Shown here: one piece after another, positions 18,417 through 27,892 of the stretch
How the letters are laid out: every line of letters begins with the position of its first letter
Position numbering within the stretch: position 1 is the first letter of the stretch
Assembly: GCA_016791115.1 (NCBI GenBank)
Contig: JAEUNL010000008.1
Coordinates: 1-64,000 of the forward strand
DNA length: 64,000 nucleotides
Reading direction: 5' to 3'
Source: Rhodocyclaceae bacterium
GTDB taxonomy: Bacteria > Pseudomonadota > Gammaproteobacteria > Burkholderiales > Rhodocyclaceae
Notes under the pieces: model-generated
What the model was told of the DNA's origin: nothing
Databases searched by the model: none
What the model saw: the letters and a program-made list of their open reading frames with translations, nothing else
Translations under genes and position numbers: made by a program

Positions 18417-19556
18417 ATGCCCCTGCTCGAACTTGTCGACGTTTCCCAGTCCTACGGAACCCACAAGGTCGTGGACCGCCTCGATTTTTCGCTCGAGCGC
18501 GGCACGATCGGATGCCTGCTCGGGCCGTCGGGTTGCGGCAAGACGACTGTGCTGCGATGCATCGCGGGTTTCGAGCGCGTCTCCGGGGGCGAAATCCGTC
18601 TCGAGGATGCCTGCGTCAGCGGGCCGGGCATGCACGTTCCGGCGGAACGGCGGCGCATCGGCATGGTGTTCCAGGACTACGCCCTGTTTCCCCACCTGAC
18701 GGTCGCGCAGAACGTCGCGTTCGGGCTGCGCGGCGAATCGGGATCGCAGGCGCGGGTGTATGACCTCCTGCACACGGTCGGGCTGGCAGGTCAGGACCGC
18801 AAGTATCCGCACGAATTGTCCGGCGGACAGCAACAGCGCGTCGCGCTCGCACGTGCGCTCGCCCCGCGCCCGCAGTTGCTGTTGATGGATGAGCCCTTCT
18901 CCAACCTCGACGTCGACCTGCGCGAACGGCTGGCAACCGAAGTCCGCGAGATCATCAAGTCGGCCGGCACCACGGCGATCCTGGTCACGCACGACCAGCA
19001 CGAGGCCTTCGCCATCGCGGACGAGATCGGCGTCATGCACGAAGGACGCATCCAGCAATGGGACAGCGCCTACAACCTTTACCACTGCCCGGACAATCGC
19101 TTCGTCGCGGATTTCGTGGGCCAAGGCGTGTTCGTGCCCGGAACGGTCACCGACCCCGAAACAGTCGAGGTCGAACTCGGCCGCCTGCGCAGCCGTGTGC
19201 CCATCGAGTGCAGCCGTGGCTGCGGTGCTTGCGGCCGCGGCTGCAGTGTCGATGTGCTGCTGCGCCCGGACGACGTCATTCACGACGATGGCAGCAACCT
19301 CCGGGCGGAGGTCGTCCACAAGGCGTTCCGCGGCGCGGAAATCCTCTACACCCTGCGCCTGAACAGCGGCGCGCGTGTGCTGTCGCTGGTGCCGTCCCAT
19401 CACAACCATGCGCTGGGCGAGAAAATCGGCATACGGCTCGACGTCGACCATGTCGTGGCGTTCCGCCAGCCCGAGGCCGGGCCGCGAACCGAAACGCTCA
19501 TCGAGCCGGATTCGATTCCCTTGCTCAAGCGCGCGCAGGGAATCCGGGCGGCTTGA
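18417..19556 (+). CDS. fbpC: Ferric-iron ABC transporter, ATP-binding protein
   Basis: A 379-residue ATPase that drives the FbpAB importer. Walker [11 protein letters not shown]-loop [11 protein letters not shown], signature LSGGQQQR, Walker [12 protein letters not shown] and the switch histidine in LVTHDQHEA are intact. The C-terminal regulatory (TOBE-like) domain carries four closely spaced cysteines, Cys265, 269, 272 and 276 (C-x3-C-x2-C-x3-C), just before [14 protein letters not shown]. This cluster could bind iron or an Fe-S centre and report on iron supply, which is inference. Its stop overlaps the start of aat. Confidence 0.92.
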   Translation: MPLLELVDVSQSYGTHKVVDRLDFSLERGTIGCLLGPSGCGKTTVLRCIAGFERVSGGEIRLEDACVSGPGMHVPAERRRIGMVFQDYALFPHLTVAQNVAFGLRGESGSQARVYDLLHTVGLAGQDRKYPHELSGGQQQRVALARALAPRPQLLLMDEPFSNLDVDLRERLATEVREIIKSAGTTAILVTHDQHEAFAIADEIGVMHEGRIQQWDSAYNLYHCPDNRFVADFVGQGVFVPGTVTDPETVEVELGRLRSRVPIECSRGCGACGRGCSVDVLLRPDDVIHDDGSNLRAEVVHKAFRGAEILYTLRLNSGARVLSLVPSHHNHALGEKIGIRLDVDHVVAFRQPEAGPRTETLIEPDSIPLLKRAQGIRAA

Positions 19557-20278
19557 TACCTTGGCTTGGCCCCGACCCCGTCTTTCCGCCGCCATCGCGC
19601 GCGCTGAAGGAACCGAACGGCCTGTTGTGCGCCGGCGGCGATCTCGAACCGGCTCGCCTGCTTGCCGCTTACCGGACCGGAATATTCCCCTGGTATGGCG
19701 AAGGCGAGCCGCTGCTGTGGTGGTCGCCCGACCCGCGCATGGTGCTCGTGCCGGCCGAGTTCCGCATCTCCCATTCGCTGCGCAAGCGGCTTCGCAAGCC
19801 GGATTACACGGTGCGCTGCGACACATCCTTCGAAGCCGTCATGTCGGCCTGCGCCGCACCGCGCCAAGCTGCGGGCGGAACCTGGATACTGCCGGAAATG
19901 CGGGCCGCCTACCTGCGGCTGCACCGGCTTGGCCACGCACACAGCGTCGAAACCTGGATCGACGGTGAACTGGTCGGCGGTCTGTACGGCGTCGCGCTCG
20001 GCCGCGCGTTCTACGGCGAATCGATGTTCGCACGCGTGACGGATGCGAGCAAAATTGCACTTGCTCACCTCGCACGTTATCTTGTGCACCGGGATTTTGC
20101 CGTTGTCGATTGCCAGATGAACACGTCGCATCTTGCCTCGCTCGGAGCCCGCGAGATTCCGCGCTCCGATTTCGTGGCCGGCCTCGCACGCTGGACGCGC
20201 GAAGGCGACGCGCCCGGCGCATGGCCGGACGATGCGATGAAAGATGCATTTCGCGCCGCACCATCCGCCGCACCATGA
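19553..20278 (+). CDS. aat: Leucyl/phenylalanyl-tRNA--protein transferase
   Basis: Transfers Leu or Phe from tRNA to proteins with N-terminal Arg or Lys, marking them for ClpSAP degradation. 241 residues. The family start [30 protein letters not shown] follows directly on a TTG, so translation begins at this rare codon, which overlaps the fbpC stop (TTGA). Core motifs [54 protein letters not shown] and GESMF are all present. It overlaps bpt by four bases, forming a two-gene N-degron operon that may be read through from fbpC. Confidence 0.93.
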   Translation: MIPWLGPDPVFPPPSRALKEPNGLLCAGGDLEPARLLAAYRTGIFPWYGEGEPLLWWSPDPRMVLVPAEFRISHSLRKRLRKPDYTVRCDTSFEAVMSACAAPRQAAGGTWILPEMRAAYLRLHRLGHAHSVETWIDGELVGGLYGVALGRAFYGESMFARVTDASKIALAHLARYLVHRDFAVVDCQMNTSHLASLGAREIPRSDFVAGLARWTREGDAPGAWPDDAMKDAFRAAPSAAP

Positions 20279-21021
20279 CGCTGCTCAAGGATCTGCCCTA
20301 CACGCTGCTGCAGTTCTACGCGACGGCGCCCTACTCGTGCTCCTACCTGCCAGGGCGGATCGCGCGCTCGCAGGTGGCCACGCCATCGCACATGATCGAC
20401 GTGGTGCTCTACGGAGAGCTGGTGCGCAACGGCTTCCGGCGCAGCGGCGTGTTCACCTACCGGCCATATTGCGACGCCTGCCGCGCCTGCGTGCCGGTGC
20501 GCATACCGGTGGCCGATTTTTCGCCCAACCGCAGCCAGCGGCGCACCTCGTCGCGCAATGCCACGCTCGGCGCGCGCGAGCTTCCGCTGGTGTTTCGCGA
20601 AGAACACTACGCGCTGTACCAGCGCTACCAGGCACAACGCCACAGCGGCGGCGGCATGGACCAGGATTCGCGCGAGCAATACGCGCACTTCCTGCTGCAG
20701 AGCCACGTCGACTCGCGCCTCGTCGAGTTTCGCGAAAACGGCGTGCTGCGCATGGTGAGCATCATCGACGTGCTGTCCGACGGCCTGTCTTCGGTCTATA
20801 CGTTCTACGATCCCGATCTGCCCGAATACGGCTACGGCACCTACGGCATCCTGTGGCAGATCGAGCAGTGCCGCCTGCTGGAATTGCCCTATCTCTACCT
20901 TGGCTACTGGATCCGCGACAGCCGCAAGATGGCGTACAAGGCACGCTTCCGCCCGATCGAAGGGCGGGTCAACGGCCACTGGCGCAAGCTGTCCGGCAGC
21001 GATCTCGACTTGCTGGACTGA
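20275..21021 (+). CDS. bpt: Aspartate/glutamate leucyltransferase
   Basis: Adds Leu to proteins with N-terminal Asp or Glu, the second branch of the bacterial N-degron pathway. 248 residues. The four-cysteine N-terminal part is recognisable (YSCSYLPGR and [15 protein letters not shown]), followed by the acyltransferase domain with [23 protein letters not shown] and [22 protein letters not shown]. The ATG overlaps the aat stop (ATGA), which indicates translational coupling. Confidence 0.93.
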   Translation: MTLLKDLPYTLLQFYATAPYSCSYLPGRIARSQVATPSHMIDVVLYGELVRNGFRRSGVFTYRPYCDACRACVPVRIPVADFSPNRSQRRTSSRNATLGARELPLVFREEHYALYQRYQAQRHSGGGMDQDSREQYAHFLLQSHVDSRLVEFRENGVLRMVSIIDVLSDGLSSVYTFYDPDLPEYGYGTYGILWQIEQCRLLELPYLYLGYWIRDSRKMAYKARFRPIEGRVNGHWRKLSGSDLDLLD

Positions 21022-21183
21022 TCCGGCCCCGATCGCCGGTTCCGGCGCCCCGAAATATTTTTGCAATCGAGGCCAACCGCACGCCCTGCGCTTGCGTTTA
21101 GGTCTATGCTCCGGCCCTCGCCGCAGTCCTGACCCGACCGAACTGCGTCGGCTGATACGAAGAATCATGCTGCCGCGCCGCAA

Positions 21184-22740
21184 ATGAATACCCCGCAAAC
21201 CGATCATCCCTCCCACCATTTTTCCGACGCGCCTTACCTTCGCCTCGTCTTCGCACTGATCCTGCTGGTCGCCGCGGCGATGCGCTTCGCCAACGTCGGC
21301 GTGCTGCCGCTGTGGCTCGACGAAGGCTATTCCTGGTGGGACGCGCAGCAATCGCTCGCCGATCTCTGGAACCTGGTTCCCCAGTGCGACCCGCATCCAC
21401 CGCTTTACGCGATGCTGCTCAAGCTATGGGTCGGCGCCTTCGGCGACACCGCCACCGGGCTGCGCGCCATGTCGGCCATCGCCGGCGTGATCACCACCGG
21501 CTTCGTCATGCTCGCCGGTCGTGAACTCGGGCTGCGCCATGCGCTGATCGCCGGGCTGATCTTTGCCACCGCGCCCTTCCAGGTGCAGTTCGCGCAGGAA
21601 GCGCGGCCCTACGCCCTGCTCGCCATGGCCTCCTCCATGGTGTGCTTCGCGGCAATGCGGCTGCTGAGTCCGATGCGCGGCACCGAAGACCGCTCGATCG
21701 GCGCCTGGGTCTCGCTGGTCGCCGGCGGCGCGCTGATGCTGTGGTTCAACAACACCGCGTCGCTCTCGCTGGTGGCCTTCGCCGTCGCGCTGCTGGTGCT
21801 GATGGCCGTCGATCGCGGCTCGCGGCGCCTGTTCAAGCCGATGTTCATCGCCGCCGTGCTCATCCTGCTGCTCTGGCTGCCCTATCTGCCGACCTTCATC
21901 GAGCAGGCGCGCGGCGTCAGCGGCGATTTCTGGATCCAGCGCCCCGGCTGGTGGCAGTTCCGCCAGGAACTGCGCTGGGCGCTCGGCGTGCATTCCGACA
22001 CCGCACTCGCGGTGATCATTGCGCTCTGGGCGCTCGGCCTCGGCCTGTTGGCGCGCGCCGGCATGTGGCGCGCGGCGGTCGTCATCGGCTGCCTGTCGGC
22101 CCTGCCGGTACTGCTGAACTACGTCGTCAGCCACATCGCGACGCCGATCTACCTCGCGCGCGCCCTGATCGGCATCGGCCCGCCCTTCGTGCTCGGCCTC
22201 GCCGGCGTGTTCGCGGCACGCTGGCATCGCGCGATGCCGCTGCTGCTCGCCGCGCTGCTCGGCTACCAGCTCTGGCTCGCGCTGCCGATGCAGGGCGCCA
22301 CCGGACGCAAGGAACCCTGGAATCGCGTGGTGCAGCAGATCGTCGACGACGTCGAAGCCGCCGGTGCGCTGACATCGGAAGTCACTGTCCTCACCGTGCC
22401 CAACGAAATGGTGCTGCCGCTCGGGCACGCCCTGCGCGACGCCGAAGTCGACGTGCAGATGCGCGGCATCCCGGGCGACTATCCGCAGCCCGGCATCGCG
22501 AATGCGCGCTACCCCTCGGGCAAGTGCGCGCCCTCGGTCGTCGGCATGGACCTGTCGCCGACGGTCGAAGCCGTTGCCGGCCGCAAGGCGATCTTCTTCA
22601 TCACCCGCCGCAACAACTCCTACGACCCGAAGAACGAGGTCATCGCGCGTCTGCGCGCCGAAGGCTGGAACGTGATGGAAACCCACACCTTCGAACCCGG
22701 CGCGATCACCATGTACCGCATGATCCAGGGCGATCGCTGA
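21184..22740 (+). CDS. Membrane glycosyltransferase, family 39/83 type
   Basis: A 518-residue polytopic inner-membrane protein with about eleven hydrophobic segments. The first periplasmic loop has the catalytic-type acidic motif WLDEGYSWWDAQ, and the second loop has ATAPFQVQFAQEARPYALL, both typical of ArnT/PMT-like enzymes that transfer sugars from polyprenyl-phosphate donors. A soluble C-terminal domain follows from about residue 390. Acceptor and sugar are unknown. Single gene, with repeats downstream. Confidence 0.85.
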   Translation: MNTPQTDHPSHHFSDAPYLRLVFALILLVAAAMRFANVGVLPLWLDEGYSWWDAQQSLADLWNLVPQCDPHPPLYAMLLKLWVGAFGDTATGLRAMSAIAGVITTGFVMLAGRELGLRHALIAGLIFATAPFQVQFAQEARPYALLAMASSMVCFAAMRLLSPMRGTEDRSIGAWVSLVAGGALMLWFNNTASLSLVAFAVALLVLMAVDRGSRRLFKPMFIAAVLILLLWLPYLPTFIEQARGVSGDFWIQRPGWWQFRQELRWALGVHSDTALAVIIALWALGLGLLARAGMWRAAVVIGCLSALPVLLNYVVSHIATPIYLARALIGIGPPFVLGLAGVFAARWHRAMPLLLAALLGYQLWLALPMQGATGRKEPWNRVVQQIVDDVEAAGALTSEVTVLTVPNEMVLPLGHALRDAEVDVQMRGIPGDYPQPGIANARYPSGKCAPSVVGMDLSPTVEAVAGRKAIFFITRRNNSYDPKNEVIARLRAEGWNVMETHTFEPGAITMYRMIQGDR

Positions 22741-22779
22741 AGAGGCCGGCAACGCCCGCAATCACAAACAAGCACAACC

Positions 22780-22930
22780 CCGGCGGGCGCATGGACTGGC
22801 GCTCTCCAACAATACCGGCCCGCGATGCGCGTGGATCGGACCTCGTAACGCTGCATGACCTGGAAGCGCCATGCCATGCGGGTTGTGGCAGGTGGCGTTT
22901 CGGATTTCAAGTGCGGCTATCCTGCGTGCA
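22780..22930. repeat. Intergenic repeat, GCATGGAT family, copy 2 (diverged)
   Basis: Follows the glycosyltransferase stop. Contains GCATGGACTGGCGCTCTCCA, then CGTGGATCGGACCTCG (close to copy 1) and GCCATGCCATGCGGG. More diverged than other copies. It is followed by a half-palindrome of the second repeat family (23020-23057). Confidence 0.45.
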
Positions 22931-23057
22931 TGTTGGACTGACGAAGCCCACCGGCATGGCCGCGCGCGCTCCAGCCGAACCGGACGTCCGTCGGTGCATG
23001 AACCGCCGCGCCGGTCTCGCCCGGCGGGCGAGTCACTTACTTGCGTCGCCCAGTACT

Positions 23058-24360
23058 TTCCAGTCAATACTCAAACAGATTCAGTTGGTTATCGGACTGA
23101 TCATTGAGATTGTGTAGATCAGGGGGCGCAAGCACTCGTGCCAGCGAGGTTTGCTCGAACAAAGTGACGCTCAAGATCTGTAGCAATTCACTGAGGCTGG
23201 CCGCGCTGTTCAAGCGCTTGCGCACGATGGCAATGAGCACGTAGACCGCCACCGCGATCCACACTTGGGTCTTGACCGCATTGGGCGAAGTACCGAAGAA
23301 GGACTTGATGCGCAGATGCTGTTTGATCCACTTGAAGAAGATCTCGATCTGCCAGCGATGCCGGTACAGGGCACTGACGGTGGCGGCGGGCAAGCCGAAG
23401 TGATTGGTCAGCAACACGATCGAGCCGGCTGCGTCTGCATCGCGCACGCGGATGCGTCGCAGTGGCACAGGATAGGTGTTGCGCACGACCTCGCGCGCGA
23501 GCGTTACGGTCTGATCGCAGGCAATGAGGCTGCGATCGGCTACGCCATGCGAATAGCGCCGACGCACACGCAAATTGCGCTTCGCGCGCATCAGGAAAAA
23601 TGCCCCTTGGCAGTGCAGGTGGTACGGCCGGGCGAAGTCGAGGTAGCCGCGATCCATCAGGTAGATCGCACCCGGCTCGGGGACGAGCAGATCGAGCATA
23701 TGGATGTCATGGAGATTGGCCGCCGACACATGCACCATCGTCGGAATGGCGCCGCGTACATCGAGCAGCGTGTGCAGCTTGATACCGCCTAGACCAGGCG
23801 GCGTTGCCCGTGCCCAAGGAAACACCGACAGGCACAACTCGATCGTTGTCGAATCGAGCGCGTAGGCTGTCTGCGCCAGTTCGACACCCAGCGGCTCGTC
23901 GGCGTAAAGACGCCGTGCCGTGCTGATCAACTGCTGAGCGAACTCGGCGTAAATGCGCCAGTCGCGCTGTTCATTGGCATCAGCCAACGTACTGCGCGCG
24001 ATTCCGCCACGGATGCCCAAGTGGTAGAGCTTGGCGTGATGTGCGCGAAGGCAAATCTCGATCTCGCGCAGGCTCTCGCGGCCGGCCAGTTGCGCGAAAG
24101 CCATGCAAAGAAACTGATCGAGACACGAGAAGCGTTTGACGTAGCGTTCGCCGTCGTACCGCTTGACCGCACGGCGAAGCGCATGCAGCGGCAAATGCTC
24201 CATCAACTGCGCGAACACATAGCGTCCCGGGTGCATGGCGGCGTCCTCCTGACGTCGCCAGATTGGCGCAGCCGAAGCTGAAATCGGCAACAGCCAGAAA
24301 GACGCCATTAGGACCACCGTTTCAGGGACTTGCGAACAGCCGATGCAAGTTTCCCCGGAC
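23058..24360 (-). mobile_element. IS4-type insertion sequence inserted in a palindromic repeat
   Basis: A single-transposase element of about 1.3 kb. The hexamer AGTACT stands at both edges (23052-23057 and 24361-24366) and can be read as target duplication. Outside it, the two flanks are inverted copies of one repeat (GGGCGA...GCAAGTAAGTGACTCGCC on the left in reverse, GGCGAAGCAAAAAAAGTAAC on the right). Removing the element rejoins a long imperfect palindrome centred on AGTACT. Terminal inverted repeats are weak, so the exact ends are uncertain by several bases. Confidence 0.7.
23064..24236 (-). CDS. IS4-family transposase (DUF4372 type), apparently intact
   Basis: 390 residues. The N-terminal DUF4372-like domain is clear: YVFAQLMEHLPLHALRRAVKRYDGERYVKRFSCLDQFLCMAFAQL. 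The DDE catalytic residues fit Asp128 (YALDSTTIEL), Asp195 (YLMDRGYLDF) and Glu298 in the YRHRWQIEIFFKWIKQHL signature. No internal stop or frameshift is seen, so it may be active. The start at MHPGRYVFAQ is typical of the family. The stop codon is only a few bases from the left end of the element. Confidence 0.92.
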   Translation of the reverse strand: MHPGRYVFAQLMEHLPLHALRRAVKRYDGERYVKRFSCLDQFLCMAFAQLAGRESLREIEICLRAHHAKLYHLGIRGGIARSTLADANEQRDWRIYAEFAQQLISTARRLYADEPLGVELAQTAYALDSTTIELCLSVFPWARATPPGLGGIKLHTLLDVRGAIPTMVHVSAANLHDIHMLDLLVPEPGAIYLMDRGYLDFARPYHLHCQGAFFLMRAKRNLRVRRRYSHGVADRSLIACDQTVTLAREVVRNTYPVPLRRIRVRDADAAGSIVLLTNHFGLPAATVSALYRHRWQIEIFFKWIKQHLRIKSFFGTSPNAVKTQVWIAVAVYVLIAIVRKRLNSAASLSELLQILSVTLFEQTSLARVLAPPDLHNLNDQSDNQLNLFEY

Positions 24361-24538
24361 AGTACTGGCGAAGCAAAAAAAGTAACTTGCCGCCGGGCGA
24401 CCCCCGGCTCAGCGCATGGATACTCACTCCCCCGCCTGCCCGGCCCACGATCCGCATGGATCGGCGCGGGTGGCGACGGCAGGCTGAAGATCGCCTGTCC
24501 ATGCGGGTTCCAGGCTGGCGCTTTGCAGGCGACGGGTG
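24361..24538. repeat. Right flank of IS: half-palindrome plus GCATGGAT repeat copy 3
   Basis: The first part is the right arm of the split palindrome (GGCGAAGCAAAAAAAGTAAC, then GCCGCCGGGCGAC). From about 24450 follows copy 3 of the GCATGGAT family: CCGCATGGATCGGCGCGG, later CCATGCGGGTTCCAGG and GGCGCTTTGCAGGCGA, running up to the soxB stop. Confidence 0.5.
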
Positions 24539-26254
24539 TCAGCCGATTCCGGGGTTGCCCTCGACGCCGACCAGTTTCGGCAGGTTGAGACGGCGCGTCG
24601 ACACGGTCTTGCGGTCGCGCAGCCATTTCGCGACGACGTCCCAGACCGGTTCGCCGCTGGCGCCTTCGGCGACCGGGGCCCAGCCGGCGACCTTGTAGGT
24701 CTTGCCGGCTTCGATCGGCTGGTCGCCAAGGCGCATGTCGGCAATGCGGCTGCCGATCTTCGCGTTGGGGTTGCAGGTGTAGCGCATGCCGCCGACGCGC
24801 ACCATGTCGCCGCCCTGCTGGTAGTACGGGTCGGGGTTGAAGAGGTTGTCGGCCACGTCTTCGAGGATGGTCTTGATGGTCGCGCCGCTCATCTCGGTCA
24901 GCGTGGTGTGCGGGTAGGTGATGGCCGTCTGGTCCATCAGCGACTCCATCGTGATGGCCTGCCCGGGCAGCAGCGTGGCACCCCAGCGAAAGCCCGGCGA
25001 GAACGCGATCTGCGCGCCTTTCACGTCGAGCAGGGCATCGAGGATCAACTGGTCCCACGCGCCGTTGAAGTTGCCGCGGCGATACAGTAGCCCTTCGGTG
25101 ACAGCGAGCTTTTCGTTCAGCTTCGCGGCGAACGGCGCCCGCACCTTCTCGATGTGGGCGACCATGTCCTTGTCGGCGGCGAGCAGGTTCGAGAACACCG
25201 GCAGCAGGCGGTAGCGGTAGTCGCGCACCTTGCCGTCGCGCACGTCGAAGTCGAGCACCGAGAGGAACTTGCCGTTGCAGCCGGAATTCATCACCAGCGT
25301 CTGGCCGCCCGGGTTGCGCACGATGCTCGGCGCGGGCACGCCGTCGTGGGTGTGGCCGCCGAGGATGGCGTCGATGCCGCTGACGCGGCTCGCCATCTTG
25401 AGGTCGACATCCATGCCGTTGTGCGACAGCACGACGACCACCTGCGCGCCCTCGGCACGCGCCCGGGTCACGACCTTCTGCATCTCGTCGTCCTGGATGC
25501 CGAAGGTCCAGTCGGGAATCAGGTGGCGCGGGTTGGCGATCGGCGTATAGGGAAACGCCTGGCCGATCACCGCAATGCGCACGCCGTTCATTTCGCGCAT
25601 GGCATAAGGCTTGAAGACCGGGTCGCCGAAGTCGCTGGTCTTCACGTTCTGCGCGAGGAATTCGATTTTGCCGGCGAGTTCGTTGTCCACCAGTTGCCGC
25701 ACGCGCTCGGCGCCGTAGGTGAACTCCCAGTGCGCGCTCATCATATCCACGCCCAGCAGCTTGCAGGCGTCGACCATGTCCTGCCCGCGCGTCCACAAGG
25801 CGGTGGCGGAGCCCTGCCAGGTATCGCCGCCGTCGAGCAGCAGCGCGCCGGGGCGGCCTGAGCGCAGCTTCTTGACCAGCGTGGCGAGGTGCGCGAAGCC
25901 GCCAACCGCGCCGTAGGTTTTCGCCGCCTGCAGGAAATCGAGGTAAGTCAGCGCATGCGCCTCGACGCTGCCGGGCCGGACGCCGAATGCCTTGAGCAGA
26001 TGCTCGCCGACGAGGTGCGGCGGCTTGCCTGCGGCCTCGCCGATGCCGATGTTGAAATCCGGCTCGCGGTAGTACATCGGCATCAGCTGCGCATGGCAGT
26101 CGGTGAAATGCAGCAGATGCACGTTGCCGAAGCGCGGCACGTCGTAGAGCCGCTCGCCGTCGCCGGCCGCGAATGCCCGGCGCGCGTCGAGCGCCATGCC
26201 CGCGGCCGTCGCCACGGCCAGGGCATGGAGGAACTCGCGGCGGCTCATCGACAT
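24539..26254 (-). CDS. soxB: Thiosulfohydrolase SoxB
   Basis: Periplasmic di-manganese enzyme that hydrolyses sulfate from the S-thiosulfonated carrier SoxYZ. 571 residues. The Tat signal is SRREFLHALAVATAAGMALDARRAFA. Metallophosphoesterase-type motifs follow: LLHFTDCHAQL, LLLDGGDTWQGSA, NVK, LSHNGMDVD and the SoxB signature GGHTHDG. Last gene of the minus-strand run soxY-Z-A-X-B. The start ATG at 26254 has GGGGAG upstream; a second ATG two codons later is possible. Confidence 0.95.
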   Translation of the reverse strand: MSMSRREFLHALAVATAAGMALDARRAFAAGDGERLYDVPRFGNVHLLHFTDCHAQLMPMYYREPDFNIGIGEAAGKPPHLVGEHLLKAFGVRPGSVEAHALTYLDFLQAAKTYGAVGGFAHLATLVKKLRSGRPGALLLDGGDTWQGSATALWTRGQDMVDACKLLGVDMMSAHWEFTYGAERVRQLVDNELAGKIEFLAQNVKTSDFGDPVFKPYAMREMNGVRIAVIGQAFPYTPIANPRHLIPDWTFGIQDDEMQKVVTRARAEGAQVVVVLSHNGMDVDLKMASRVSGIDAILGGHTHDGVPAPSIVRNPGGQTLVMNSGCNGKFLSVLDFDVRDGKVRDYRYRLLPVFSNLLAADKDMVAHIEKVRAPFAAKLNEKLAVTEGLLYRRGNFNGAWDQLILDALLDVKGAQIAFSPGFRWGATLLPGQAITMESLMDQTAITYPHTTLTEMSGATIKTILEDVADNLFNPDPYYQQGGDMVRVGGMRYTCNPNAKIGSRIADMRLGDQPIEAGKTYKVAGWAPVAEGASGEPVWDVVAKWLRDRKTVSTRRLNLPKLVGVEGNPGIG

Positions 26255-26306
26255 GCGATCAGGCTCCCCGGCAGCAGACACAAGGCCAAGACGCGAACTG
26301 CAGGAA

Positions 26307-26927
26307 TCAGTTGTTCACCGGCGAGGCCGGATCGAGCAGCAGCGCGACCAGATCCTTGATCTGCGCCTCGGTCAACACACCGTGGTAGCCGAAGCGCGGC
26401 ATGTTGGTGCACAGGTTGTAGGCTTTGGCGTTGAAGATCTTGCCGAAGGTGTACTTCTGAACCTCGGGCGAATTGCCGCGGCTCTTGCCGTAGTGGTAGA
26501 GGCTGGGGCCGATGGTGCCGAACGACAGCTCCTTGGGTGCAAGCTGATGGCAGTTGTAGCAGTTGCCGCCGGCCGGCGCGCCCGCCTTGTCGGTCCAGGT
26601 CATGCCGCGGCCGTCCTGCGCGAGCTTCTCGCCGTTCTTCCAGTCGCCGATGAACTTGCCGTCGGCCGGCCACTTGATCGCCGCCATCTGCTCGGCCTCG
26701 AGCCTGTCGATTCCGCCCGGTCCGCCGTGCGGCGGATTGTTGTTGAATTTGGTGCACGATTGCTGGACCGCATCCTGGTCGAGGCGGTCGAGCTTCGCGA
26801 TGCCTTTCTCGTGGAAATCGCGCTTGAGGATTTCCACCAGCCGCTTCTCGGCCGCGCCATCGTCCATCGTGGCGCAACCCGCCAGCCCGAGGCCGCACAG
26901 GAGCGCTGCCAGCGCATGTCGTTTCAT
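26307..26927 (-). CDS. soxX: SoxX cytochrome c subunit
   Basis: Haem subunit that pairs with SoxA to load thiosulfate onto SoxY. 206 residues. The N-terminus is a lipoprotein-type signal (ALLCGLGLAGC, Cys18). One haem c site, Cys123-x2-Cys126-His127 (NCYNCHQLA); the distal Met is likely in CTNMPRFGYHG near residue 182. The long N-terminal part before the haem is seen in several betaproteobacterial SoxX proteins. It lies 24 bases after soxA and 52 bases before soxB. Confidence 0.93.
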   Translation of the reverse strand: MKRHALAALLCGLGLAGCATMDDGAAEKRLVEILKRDFHEKGIAKLDRLDQDAVQQSCTKFNNNPPHGGPGGIDRLEAEQMAAIKWPADGKFIGDWKNGEKLAQDGRGMTWTDKAGAPAGGNCYNCHQLAPKELSFGTIGPSLYHYGKSRGNSPEVQKYTFGKIFNAKAYNLCTNMPRFGYHGVLTEAQIKDLVALLLDPASPVNN

Positions 26928-26951
26928 CGATCTGTCTCCTGTCGAATGGGT

Positions 26952-27794
26952 TCAGCGCTTGATGCCCGGGCCCTCGTAAGGGCTGCCCGAGGCCATCTGC
27001 GCGAGATAGGAAATGAGTGCGGTGACGACCTCCGAACCATAGCCCGGCTCGGGGAAGCGCTGCTGGCGGAAGCAGTCGTTCATGCGCCATTGCATGCTGC
27101 GGAACTCGCCCTGCGAGACGCGGTAGGCCGGCCATGTCGCATAGGCGCGCGAGGCGCCGATGTGCGTCGTGAGATTGGGCAGATCCTGCAGGCGGATGCG
27201 TCGCCCGTTCTCGGAATGGCAGGTGGCGCACGAAAAGTCGTAGGGCCCGGCGCGGTACAGGAACATGCGCTTGCCGAGCGCGTAGGCTTCCTTCTCCTTC
27301 GCATGTTCCAGCGGCGGCGCGATCGTCACGCCCTTGGACTGCCCGACGACATAGGCGACGAGCGCCTCGAGGTCGGACTTGTAGGCGTCCTGCCCGAACG
27401 GCCGCGCAATCACCTCGGCCTCGTTCATGCCCTGCAGGTTCACCATGCAGGAAACCAGCCGCGACTCGAGATCCTGCACCTTGCCGGTGTCGGCAAAGAA
27501 GCGCGGCAGCTTCGCGTAGGCGCCCTTCACCACGCCCGGCCCGAGGCCGAGGTCGCAACCCTGCAGCGTCGCCTTCTTCGGCCCGCGCGGGGTCTTCCAC
27601 ATCTCCTCGCCGCGCAGTTCGTAAAGCTCGGCCGGGTTGCCGTCCGCAATCATTTCGCGGTAGCGCTCGATCTCCTGGATCGTGGCGTCCTTCTCTTCCT
27701 TGGTGGCCGCGCCGTCCTGGGCACAGGCCAGCGGCACCGCCGCGCAGAGCAGTGCCGCCATCAGCGACTGCCCGATCACACGCCTGAATCTCAT
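26952..27794 (-). CDS. soxA: SoxA L-cysteine S-thiosulfotransferase, monohaem type
   Basis: Catalytic subunit of SoxAX. 280 residues with a signal peptide (VIGQSLMAALLCAAVPLACA). Only one haem c site is present: Cys189-x2-Cys192-His193 (FSCATCHSENGRR). The N-terminal haem site of dihaem SoxA is missing; Cys80 and Cys116 remain and probably form a disulfide. The distal ligand and sulfur acceptor is Cys241 in NDCFRQQRFPEPGYGS. GGGAGGG precedes the ATG at 27794; an upstream in-frame start is less likely. Confidence 0.93.
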   Translation of the reverse strand: MRFRRVIGQSLMAALLCAAVPLACAQDGAATKEEKDATIQEIERYREMIADGNPAELYELRGEEMWKTPRGPKKATLQGCDLGLGPGVVKGAYAKLPRFFADTGKVQDLESRLVSCMVNLQGMNEAEVIARPFGQDAYKSDLEALVAYVVGQSKGVTIAPPLEHAKEKEAYALGKRMFLYRAGPYDFSCATCHSENGRRIRLQDLPNLTTHIGASRAYATWPAYRVSQGEFRSMQWRMNDCFRQQRFPEPGYGSEVVTALISYLAQMASGSPYEGPGIKR

Positions 27795-27892
27795 CCGTCC
27801 CTCCCTGGAGTCAACGGGGTCCGCGAGGGCCCCAACGGCCAACTGCGTCCGGGTTTCTCGCGGCGCAACGCGTGGCGACCCGGCGATCGCGC

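Noticed and set aside
21424-22761. 445-codon minus-strand open frame
   Set aside because: Antisense to the membrane glycosyltransferase; same Arg/His/Glu-rich shadow pattern.
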